This document shows, piece after piece, positions 1 through 4,550 of a stretch of 5,114 bases of DNA. Every line of letters starts with the position of its first letter. Position 1 is the stretch's first letter. Both the position numbers and the translations under genes were made by a program. The stretch spans positions 1 to 5,114 of the forward strand of contig CALMOI010000422.1 in assembly GCA_937871735.1 (NCBI GenBank). The letters are read 5' to 3'. Origin of the DNA: an uncultured Comamonadaceae bacterium. GTDB taxonomy: Bacteria; Pseudomonadota; Gammaproteobacteria; Burkholderiales; Burkholderiaceae_C. A model generated the notes under the pieces. That model saw nothing but the letters and a program-made list of their open reading frames with translations, searched no databases and had not been told where the DNA came from.

Positions 1-330
1 GCCCATCGCTTCAATGGCGGCTTTTTGTTCGGGCGTGAGTTCGCGCTCTAGCATTTGTTTGAGCCAGTCTTGCGGGATTTCTTGGGTTAAATCGGCAATT
101 TGCTCTACGCCTTTGAAATAAGCGGCAAAGGCGCGGTCAAATTTATCAAAGTGCTTTTCATCTTTAACCAAGGTGATGCGCGCCAGATAATAAAAATCAT
201 CCAGCGAACACGCATCCTCCGCGCCCGGCCCAACCACGTGGGCTTGCAGGGCTTCGAGCAAGGTCAAATGCTCTTTGACCGACACCGGCAGTTTGGCGGC
301 GCGCAGGGTGTAGAAGAAGTCGATCAGCAT
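1..330 (-). CDS. VWA domain (CoxE-like) protein, N-terminal 110 residues, cut by window edge
   Basis: This open frame reads leftward from an ATG at 330-328 without a stop to position 1, so only the first 110 codons are in view. The N-terminus MLIDFFYTLRAAKLPVSVKE followed by a DDFYYLARITLVKDEKHFDKFDRAF segment (residues about 47-71) is typical of the helical region before the von Willebrand A domain in CoxE-like proteins. The metal-binding MIDAS motif (DxSxS) would lie further left and is not visible. Family members work with MoxR-type AAA+ ATPases, and such an ATPase gene is two genes upstream here. The start overlaps the GNAT stop by 7 nt (ATGCTGA), implying translational coupling, and an AGGAGA ribosome site is 7 nt upstream. 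The part nearest the left edge (1-180) is about 48% G+C, clearly lower than the neighbouring GNAT gene. Family call is firm; the cellular target is unknown. Confidence 0.88.
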   Translation of the reverse strand, partial: MLIDFFYTLRAAKLPVSVKEHLTLLEALQAHVVGPGAEDACSLDDFYYLARITLVKDEKHFDKFDRAFAAYFKGVEQIADLTQEIPQDWLKQMLERELTPEQKAAIEAMG

Positions 331-1019
331 GGTGGGTTCTCCTGGCGGGGGCGGGGCTGACTCAGCAAATACACCAACTGCGCCCGCGCTTCGGGCCATT
401 CGCCTGCGGTCATGCTGTACATGACGGTGTCGCGCACGGTGCCGTCGCGGCGCAGGGCGTGGCCTCGGATCACGCCGTCGCGCTTGGCACCCAAGCGTTC
501 GATGGCGCGCTGGCTGGCGAAGTTGTAGTTGTCGGTGCGCCAGCCGACGGTGCGTGCGCCCAAGGTGTCAAAGGCATGGCTGAGCAGCAGCAGTTTGCAG
601 GCGGTGTTGACGTGGCTGCGCTGCACGCGCCGGGCGTACCAGGTGTAGCCAATCTCCAGCCGCTGCACGGCGGGCAAGATGTCGTGGTAGCTGGTGCTGC
701 CCAGCACTTGGCCGCTGGCGGTGTCCAGCACGGCAAAGGCCAGACGTTGCCCGGCCTCGTGCATGGCCTCGGCGGTGGTGATGTAAGCGGTGGTCTGTTC
801 CGGCTCAGGCACCGAGGTCACGCGCAGCCGCCACAGCTCGCCATCAGCGGCAGCGGCGCGCAGACCGGCTTCGTGTTCCGGGGCCAGCGGCACCAGTGTG
901 ACCCCGTGGCCGCTCAGGGTGACGGGCGGCATCCTGAGCGGCCACGGTGCCGGGCGGGGTGCAGCGTGGGCGGGCGAGGTGGCGGCGGGTGATGCGGCAG
1001 TGGCGGCGGCGGTGCTCAT
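324..1019 (-). CDS. GNAT-family N-acetyltransferase (RimJ/RimL-like)
   Basis: Predicted acetyl-CoA-dependent N-acetyltransferase of the COG1670 (RimJ/RimL-like) group, 231 residues from this start. The fold starts around residue 31 (PPVTLSGHGVTLVPL). The acetyl-CoA region is RLEIGYTWYARRVQ followed by SHVNTACKLLLLSHAFDTLG (about 120-154), then NYNFASQRAIERLGA (164-178) and the C-terminal RDTVMYSMTAGEWPE (196-210), a typical ending for this subgroup. The classical Q/R-x-x-G-x-G/A loop is replaced by QRSHVN, a variant I associate with this subfamily. The substrate cannot be read from sequence. The gene lies 15 nt after the MoxR stop and overlaps the VWA start by 7 nt, so it is operonic. Start uncertain: residues 1-29 are an Ala/Pro-rich tail unlike the fold and no ribosome site is evident; a second in-frame ATG at 932-930 matches the usual family start. 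A 15-bp inverted repeat flanks that second ATG. Confidence 0.85.
   Translation of the reverse strand: MSTAAATAASPAATSPAHAAPRPAPWPLRMPPVTLSGHGVTLVPLAPEHEAGLRAAAADGELWRLRVTSVPEPEQTTAYITTAEAMHEAGQRLAFAVLDTASGQVLGSTSYHDILPAVQRLEIGYTWYARRVQRSHVNTACKLLLLSHAFDTLGARTVGWRTDNYNFASQRAIERLGAKRDGVIRGHALRRDGTVRDTVMYSMTAGEWPEARAQLVYLLSQPRPRQENPPC
338..343 (-). promoter_or_regulatory. Shine-Dalgarno site for the VWA gene
   Basis: AGGAGA on the minus strand lies 7 nt before the ATG at 330. It is the strongest ribosome site in this operon and fixes the VWA start inside the 3' end of the GNAT coding region. The other two operon genes lack an obvious site of this quality. Confidence 0.7.
904..947. repeat. Perfect 15-bp inverted repeat within the GNAT 5' coding region
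   Basis: CCGTGGCCGCTCAGG at 904-918 is the exact reverse complement of CCTGAGCGGCCACGG at 933-947, with 14 nt between. The stem can continue inward by a G-U, a T-A and a G-C pair (919-921 with 930-932), leaving an 8-nt loop. In the leftward mRNA this would be a very stable hairpin containing the second in-frame ATG (932-930) at the top of the stem. There is no U-run on either side, so it is not a standard intrinsic terminator. One arm encodes part of the conserved fold (TLSGHG); the other encodes the unusual N-terminal tail (PWPLR). Confidence 0.85.
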
Positions 1020-1035
1020 GGCGCGGCGGCTCGGT

Positions 1036-1893
1036 TCAGCGGTTGCGCTGGTTCATGAACACCAGCTTCTCGAACAGGGTCACGTCCTGTTCGTTCTTCA
1101 GCAGCGCGCCGACCAGGGGCGGGACGCTGACTTTGGCGTCGGCGCTTTGCAGGGCTTCGAGCGGGATTTCTTCGGCGACCAGCAGTTTCAGCCAGTCCAG
1201 CAGTTCGCTGGTCGAGGGCTTTTTCTTCAGGCCGGGCAGGTTGCGTACGTCAAAGAAGGTCTTCATTGCCACCGCCAGCAGCTCTTGCTTCAGGTTCGGG
1301 TAATGCACGGCGACGATTTGCTTCAGCGTTTCAGCCTCGGGGAACTTGATGTAGTGGAAGAAGCAGCGGCGCAAAAACGCATCCGGCAGCTCTTTTTCGT
1401 TGTTCGACGTGATGATGACCAGCGGGCGGTTCACGGCGCGCACCAGCTCGCGGGTTTCGTAGCAATAGAACTCCATGCGATCCAACTCGCGCAGCAGGTC
1501 GTTGGGGAATTCGATGTCGGCCTTGTCGATTTCGTCAATCAGCAGGGCCACGGGTTGGTCGGCAGTGAAGGCTTGCCACAGCACGCCTTTGACGATGTAG
1601 TTGTGGATGTTCTTGACGCGCTCGCCGCCGTCCACGCCCGCCAGTTGCGAGTCGCGCAGGCGGCTCACGGCGTCGTATTCGTACAGGCCTTGTTGCGCCT
1701 TGGTGGTGGACTTGATGTGCCATTGCAGCAGCGGCATGTTCAAGGCGCTGGCGACTTCTTCGGCCAGCATGGTTTTGCCGGTGCCGGGTTCGCCCTTGAC
1801 CAGCAGCGGGCGCTTGAGGGTGATGGCGGCGTTGACGGCCAGCATCAGGTCTTGCGTGGCGACGTAGTTGGCTGTGCCTTGGAATTTTTTCAT
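1036..1893 (-). CDS. MoxR-family AAA+ ATPase
   Basis: Cytosolic AAA+ ATPase of the MoxR group, 285 residues, a usual length. Visible motifs: Walker A GEPGTGKT (34-41), Walker B LLIDEID (117-123) with catalytic D120-E121, sensor 1 in ITSNNEKELP (161-170), an arginine-finger region DAFLRRC (171-177), and a sensor-2/lid segment KKPSTSELLDWLKLLVAEE (223-242). MoxR ATPases act as chaperone-like remodellers with VWA-domain partners, often during metal cofactor insertion or enzyme complex maturation; the CoxE-like VWA gene two positions downstream fits this. It is the first gene of a leftward three-gene operon. The start at 1893 gives the usual MKxFQGT-x-NYVATQDLMLAVNAA N-terminus; no strong ribosome site is seen. 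The divergent region shared with the cytochrome gene holds an FNR box centred 118 nt before this start. Family certain, client protein unknown. Confidence 0.95.
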   Translation of the reverse strand: MKKFQGTANYVATQDLMLAVNAAITLKRPLLVKGEPGTGKTMLAEEVASALNMPLLQWHIKSTTKAQQGLYEYDAVSRLRDSQLAGVDGGERVKNIHNYIVKGVLWQAFTADQPVALLIDEIDKADIEFPNDLLRELDRMEFYCYETRELVRAVNRPLVIITSNNEKELPDAFLRRCFFHYIKFPEAETLKQIVAVHYPNLKQELLAVAMKTFFDVRNLPGLKKKPSTSELLDWLKLLVAEEIPLEALQSADAKVSVPPLVGALLKNEQDVTLFEKLVFMNQRNR

Positions 1894-1992
1894 GGGCTGT
1901 GCGGGTTGTGAACCGGTTAAAAGGTCAAGAAAAGTAGAACTGGGCAGGCGGAGTAATGGAAAACGCCAAATCGTAGATCAGGTGCAGATACC

Positions 1993-1998
1993 TACAAT
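1993..1998 (+). promoter_or_regulatory. Possible -10 element for the cytochrome c4 gene
   Basis: TACAAT matches the sigma-70 -10 consensus at five of six bases and would start transcription near position 2005, giving a leader of about 39 nt. No good -35 hexamer lies 16-18 nt upstream (best TCGTAG region), so the promoter would be weak or need help. The predicted start coincides with the FNR box. Inference from pattern only. Confidence 0.3.
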
Positions 1999-2004
1999 TT
2001 TGAG

Positions 2005-2018
2005 TTGATCTTCATCAA
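2005..2018. promoter_or_regulatory. FNR/ANR-type operator, exact consensus
   Basis: TTGATCTTCATCAA fits the FNR/ANR consensus TTGAT-N4-ATCAA at all ten defined positions. FNR-family regulators carry an oxygen-sensitive iron-sulfur cluster and switch genes when oxygen is low. The site is symmetric and lies between the divergent moxR-type and cytochrome c4 genes. It is centred 32 nt before the cytochrome ATG, too close for classical activation at -41.5 of that gene, and 118 nt before the MoxR start. It could therefore repress the cytochrome gene or activate the leftward operon. Regulator identity is inferred. Confidence 0.65.
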
Positions 2019-2043
2019 TCTTTTTCATGATCGTGCGCACCAA

Positions 2044-2709
2044 ATGAACACATTTTTGACCACGGTATTGGCTTGGACTGTCGCTTCTGCGGCAGTGTTT
2101 TCCGCGCAGGCGGCTGACATGCAAGGTGATGCCAAGGCGGGCGCAGGCAAGATCGCCATGTGCATCGGTTGCCACGGCATTCCGGGCTACCAAGCCACAT
2201 TTCCTGAGGTCTACAAGGTGCCGATGATCTCGGGCCAAGGCGCGGGCTACATCGTGTCGGCGCTCACGGCCTACAAAAAGGGCGAGCGCAAGCACCCCAC
2301 CATGCGCGGCATTGCCGACAGCTTGAGTGAGCAAGACATGGCCGATGTCGCGGCGTACTACACCCAGCACGGCAAAACTGATGCGGTGCTGCCGCCCAAA
2401 GCCAGCACGGAGCCCAGCGCCGACGTGAGCGCATTGCTCAAAAAAGGCAATTGCATGACCTGCCACGGCGACAACTTCTCCAAGCCGCTGGCCCCAGAGT
2501 TCCCGAAGATCGCCGGTCAGCATCCTGACTATTTGTTTGTGGCGCTCAAGTCGTACAAGACCGAAGGCCAAGCCACTTGGGGCCGCAGCAATGGCGTGAT
2601 GGGCGGCGTGGCCAAGCAGTTCAGCAACGCTGAGTTGAAGGCGCTGGCGGGCTACGTGGCCTCGTTGGACGGCGAACTCAAAACCGTGCCCCAGTCTCGT
2701 TTCCGCTGA
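2044..2709 (+). CDS. Dihaem cytochrome c4, periplasmic
   Basis: Two-domain c-type cytochrome of 221 residues. A Sec signal peptide covers about residues 1-23 (hydrophobic LTTVLAWTVASAAVFSAQA, likely cleavage after AQA). Haem motifs CIGCH (40-44) and CMTCH (137-141) each begin one of two similar domains; likely axial methionines are M87 (PTMRGIA) and M186 (NGVMGGVA). Length and domain duplication fit cytochrome c4, which carries electrons in the periplasm to terminal oxidases such as cbb3 or to denitrification enzymes. The frame can be extended to a TTG at 2005, but the ATG at 2044 gives a clean signal peptide and the extension lies in the FNR box. No Shine-Dalgarno is visible before 2044. A 6-codon ATG frame at 2027 ends in a TGA overlapping this start (ATGA). 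Convergent with the DUF1841 gene 31 nt downstream. Oxygen regulation is inferred from the FNR box. Confidence 0.93.
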   Translation: MNTFLTTVLAWTVASAAVFSAQAADMQGDAKAGAGKIAMCIGCHGIPGYQATFPEVYKVPMISGQGAGYIVSALTAYKKGERKHPTMRGIADSLSEQDMADVAAYYTQHGKTDAVLPPKASTEPSADVSALLKKGNCMTCHGDNFSKPLAPEFPKIAGQHPDYLFVALKSYKTEGQATWGRSNGVMGGVAKQFSNAELKALAGYVASLDGELKTVPQSRFR

Positions 2710-2720
2710 ATTCCGCTGAA
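2701..2720. repeat. 10-bp tandem duplication across the cytochrome stop codon
   Basis: TTCCGCTGAA occurs twice back to back (2701-2710 and 2711-2720). The first copy contains the stop codon TGA at 2707-2709; the second lies just outside the gene. Because the stop is in the first copy, the duplication does not alter the protein. It looks like a replication-slippage event. Confidence 0.9.
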
Positions 2721-2723
2721 ACA

Positions 2724-2742
2724 GGCGCGCGCTGGGCGCGTC
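2724..2742. terminator. Weak GC-rich hairpin between convergent genes
   Basis: CGCGC (2726-2730) pairs with GCGCG (2736-2740) around a 5-nt loop, extended by a G-U and a G-C pair to seven base pairs. It sits between the cytochrome stop (2709) and the DUF1841 stop (2741-2743), which it overlaps. There is no U-tract on either strand, so termination here would be non-classical or Rho-dependent. Low-confidence call. Confidence 0.25.
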
Positions 2743-3178
2743 AGTCCTGCGTGGCGTGGCGCTGCACGCAGGCGATGTAAGCCTCGCCATCAGGCATGCG
2801 GCCTGCGCGCTGGCTTTCCCAAATCATGCGACCTAGGCATTCCATCGCGGCGTGATGCGCTTCATGCAGCGAGTCGCGTCGGTGCGCCAGCAGCTCTACC
2901 GCTTGGCGAATGCCGCGTGGCTGGTCGATGCTGCATTGCTCCGTGATCGACAAGTGCATCGACAGGTGCAAAAACGGGTTTTCTTTGGCCGCGTCCACAT
3001 GCAGCATGTTGCGCAGCGCGGCATCCACATCGGCCAGTTCGGCGTGGTATTCGGGATGCTCGGCTATCCAGAGGCTGGCGATGGTTTCGATAGCCTCCAG
3101 CGTTTGGCCCGCACGGGCTTTGGCATAGACAGAGCAGAAAAAGCGCCGCACATCGGCTTGACTGGGTTGGATCAGCAT
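2741..3178 (-). CDS. DUF1841 family protein, function unknown
   Basis: A 145-residue soluble protein recognised as DUF1841 (PF08897), a family common in beta- and some gammaproteobacteria with no assigned function. Conserved stretches: PSQADVRRFFCSVYAKARAG (5-24), SLWIAEHPEYHAELAD (35-50), NPFLHLSMHLSITEQCSIDQ (67-86) and HEAHHAAMECLGRMIWESQR (105-124). No signal peptide or membrane segment is seen; it looks all-helical. It is rich in conserved-looking His and acidic residues (H41, H45, H71, H75, H105, H108, H109, E113). The frame extends to 3250, but the ATG at 3178 gives the standard MLxxPS N-terminus, and the longer version would run through the thiolase operator. Ribosome site is weak. 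It is divergent from the thiolase gene, separated by 130 nt, and may share its regulatory region. I cannot name a role. Confidence 0.88.
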   Translation of the reverse strand: MLIQPSQADVRRFFCSVYAKARAGQTLEAIETIASLWIAEHPEYHAELADVDAALRNMLHVDAAKENPFLHLSMHLSITEQCSIDQPRGIRQAVELLAHRRDSLHEAHHAAMECLGRMIWESQRAGRMPDGEAYIACVQRHATQD

Positions 3179-3190
3179 GGCCCCGATTGT

Positions 3191-3219
3191 CGCCCAGCTC
3201 GGCGGCGATGGGCTGGGTG
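3191..3219. repeat. Imperfect inverted repeat in the DUF1841 leader
   Basis: CCCAGC (3193-3198) pairs with GCTGGG (3212-3217); flanking G-U and G-C pairs lengthen the stem on both sides. In the leftward transcript it would form a hairpin ending about 12 nt before the DUF1841 ATG and could affect ribosome access. It lies outside the thiolase operator. Function unproven. Confidence 0.4.
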
Positions 3220-3240
3220 GTGAAATTTGGCAAGATGCCT

Positions 3241-3246
3241 TAAAAT
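3241..3246 (+). promoter_or_regulatory. Possible -10 element for the thiolase gene
   Basis: TAAAAT matches the -10 consensus at five of six bases and would place the transcript start near 3253, inside the dyad operator. A -35 candidate 17 nt upstream (TGGTGA, 3218-3223) matches only three of six. An alternative -35, TTGGCA at 3227, is too close to pair with this -10. Pattern-based call only. Confidence 0.3.
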
Positions 3247-3277
3247 TCATTCAACGAACACTTGTTCGCAATATGAA
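3246..3277. promoter_or_regulatory. Nested palindromic operator upstream of the thiolase
   Basis: Two inverted repeats share one centre (3261.5). The inner one is CGAACA-CT-TGTTCG (3255-3268), a perfect 6-bp dyad. The outer one is TTCAT (3246-3250) with ATGAA (3273-3277). The 32-bp span resembles operators of dimeric helix-turn-helix repressors such as TetR-family regulators of fatty acid or aromatic degradation. It overlaps the predicted thiolase transcript start, so repression is the simplest model, and it may also affect the divergent DUF1841 gene. No regulator gene is in the window. The inner dyad is one base away from the Gram-positive LexA consensus, but this lineage is expected to use a different LexA box. 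Confidence 0.6.
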
Positions 3278-3297
3278 CAAAATCCTCATTTCTGCCC

Positions 3298-3301
3298 GGA
3301 G
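3298..3301 (+). promoter_or_regulatory. Shine-Dalgarno site for the thiolase gene
   Basis: GGAG lies 7 nt before the ATG at 3309 and decides the start. Upstream in-frame ATGs at 3177 and 3273 lack such a site; the one at 3273 lies within the operator. Confidence 0.7.
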
Positions 3302-3308
3302 ACCTTTC

Positions 3309-4511
3309 ATGACCCAAGCTTTCATTTGCGACGCGATTCGCACGCCCTTTGGCCGCTACGGCGGCGCGCTGTCGGGCGTGCGCGCCGACGATTTGGGCGC
3401 GGTGCCCATCCGGGCGCTGATGGCGCGCAACCCGCAAGTCGATTGGGCCGCCGTGACCGACGTGCTCTACGGCTGCGCCAACCAAGCGGGCGAGGACAAC
3501 CGCAACGTGGCCCGCATGTCGGGGCTGTTGGCCGGTCTGCCGTTGGAAGTGCCCGGCGGCACCATCAACCGCCTGTGCGGCTCGGGGCTGGACGCCGTGG
3601 GCAGCGCCGCGCGCGCCATCAAGGCCGGTGAAGCCGGTTTGATGATTGCCGGTGGCGTGGAGAGCATGAGCCGCGCGCCCTTCGTCATGCCCAAGGCGGA
3701 ATCGGCCTTCAGCCGCAACAACGCGGTGTACGACACCACCATCGGCTGGCGCTTCATCAACAAGCTGATGAAGGCGCAGTACGGCGTCGATTCCATGCCC
3801 GAAACTGCCGAAAACGTGGCCGTGGAGTTCAATATCAGCCGCGCCGATCAAGACAAGATGGCGCTGAACAGCCAGTTGCGCGCCGTTGCCGCCCAGCAGG
3901 CTGGTCACTTGGCGCGCGAGATCATCGGCGTGAGCATCACGCAAAAGAAGGGCGATGCCCTCGTGGTGGACACCGACGAGCACCCGCGCGCCACCAGCTT
4001 GGAGGCGCTCGCCAAGCTCAAAGGCGTGGTCAAGCCCGACGGCAGCGTCACCGCCGGTAACGCCAGCGGCGTGAACGACGGCGCGTGCGCCCTGCTGCTG
4101 GCCGACGAAGCCACCGCCGCCAAAAACGGACTGACCCCGCGCGCCCGCGTGGTCGGCATGGCGACTGCCGGTGTGGCCCCGCGCATCATGGGTATCGGCC
4201 CGGCCCCAGCCACGCAAAAAGTGCTGCAACTCACCGGCCTGACGCTGGCTGACTTGGACGTGATCGAGCTGAACGAAGCCTTCGCCGCCCAAGGCTTGGC
4301 CGTGCTGCGCCAACTGGGCTTGGCCGACGACGATGCCCGCGTCAACGCCTGGGGCGGCGCGATTGCCCTGGGTCACCCGCTGGGCGCCTCCGGCGCACGT
4401 CTGGCCACCACCGCCATCAACCGCCTGCACACCACGGGCGGGCGCTACGCGCTGTGCACCATGTGCATCGGCGTGGGGCAGGGCATTGCGTTGATCCTCG
4501 AAAAGGTCTGA
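3309..4511 (+). CDS. pcaF: 3-oxoadipyl-CoA thiolase / acetyl-CoA acyltransferase
   Basis: Thiolase of 400 residues, the normal length for the family. It cleaves beta-ketoadipyl-CoA with CoA to succinyl-CoA and acetyl-CoA, the last step of the beta-ketoadipate route for aromatic degradation; related enzymes act on other 3-oxoacyl-CoAs. Nucleophile C90 lies in NRLCGSGLDAV (87-97), H356 in GHPLGASGAR (355-364), C386 in CTMCIGVGQG (383-392), and NEAFAAQG is at 322-329. The segment TTIGWRFINKLMKAQYGV (143-160), CANQAGEDNRNVAR (56-69) and VIELNEAFAAQGLAVLRQLG closely resemble PcaF/PaaJ as I recall them. All catalytic residues are intact. Start at 3309 is set by GGAG and by family N-termini (MTQAFICDAIRTPFGRYGGA). 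No pcaIJ or paa partners lie nearby, so the true substrate could be broader (acetoacetyl-CoA or phenylacetate intermediates). Likely controlled by the palindrome at 3246-3277. Confidence 0.9.
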   Translation: MTQAFICDAIRTPFGRYGGALSGVRADDLGAVPIRALMARNPQVDWAAVTDVLYGCANQAGEDNRNVARMSGLLAGLPLEVPGGTINRLCGSGLDAVGSAARAIKAGEAGLMIAGGVESMSRAPFVMPKAESAFSRNNAVYDTTIGWRFINKLMKAQYGVDSMPETAENVAVEFNISRADQDKMALNSQLRAVAAQQAGHLAREIIGVSITQKKGDALVVDTDEHPRATSLEALAKLKGVVKPDGSVTAGNASGVNDGACALLLADEATAAKNGLTPRARVVGMATAGVAPRIMGIGPAPATQKVLQLTGLTLADLDVIELNEAFAAQGLAVLRQLGLADDDARVNAWGGAIALGHPLGASGARLATTAINRLHTTGGRYALCTMCIGVGQGIALILEKV

Positions 4512-4515
4512 TCTA

Positions 4516-4550
4516 GGCCTAAGCCGCGCGGCAACGCAGCCGCTTTAGCC
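4516..4550. terminator. Imperfect hairpin at convergent thiolase/HAD gene ends
   Basis: The core stem GCGGC (4528-4532) pairs with GCCGC (4539-4543) around AACGCA. Outer arms GGC (4516-4518) with GCC (4548-4550) and TAA (4520-4522) with TTA (4545-4547) extend it with bulges. It spans the gap between the thiolase stop (4511) and the HAD stop (4545) and could serve both strands, but there is no U-tract. Low confidence. Confidence 0.3.

Noticed and set aside
1037..1050. Small hairpin CAGCG-GTTG-CGCTG over the MoxR stop codon as a terminator
   Set aside because: Only five base pairs, no U-tract, and the GNAT gene follows after 15 nt in the same operon, so termination is unlikely.
790..1911. Plus-strand open frame (373 codons) opposite the GNAT and MoxR genes
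   Set aside because: It overlaps two genes with clear family motifs, resembles no family I know, and has shadow-like composition.
1911..1918. AACCGGTT palindrome before the MoxR start as an operator
   Set aside because: An 8-bp palindrome is expected by chance at this length and has no extended symmetry.
1978..2790. Minus-strand open frame (270 codons) opposite cytochrome c4
   Set aside because: The plus strand encodes a complete signal peptide and two CXXCH motifs; the opposite frame has no recognisable domain.
3179..3250. N-terminal extension of DUF1841 to 3250
   Set aside because: The extra 24 residues are Ser/Pro-rich, unlike the family, and overlap the operator; the ATG at 3178 gives the standard start.
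3255..3268. LexA (SOS) box of Gram-positive type
   Set aside because: It differs by one base from that consensus, but betaproteobacterial LexA is expected to bind CTGT-N8-ACAG, and a thiolase is not a typical SOS target.
3177..3308. N-terminal extension of the thiolase to an ATG at 3177 or 3273
   Set aside because: It runs through the operator and lacks a ribosome site; the GGAG-preceded ATG at 3309 matches family starts.
3240..4430. Long minus-strand open frame (396 codons) antisense to the thiolase
   Set aside because: The thiolase frame is unmistakable with all catalytic motifs; the antisense frame has low-complexity His/Gly/Ala/Val composition typical of high-GC shadow frames.
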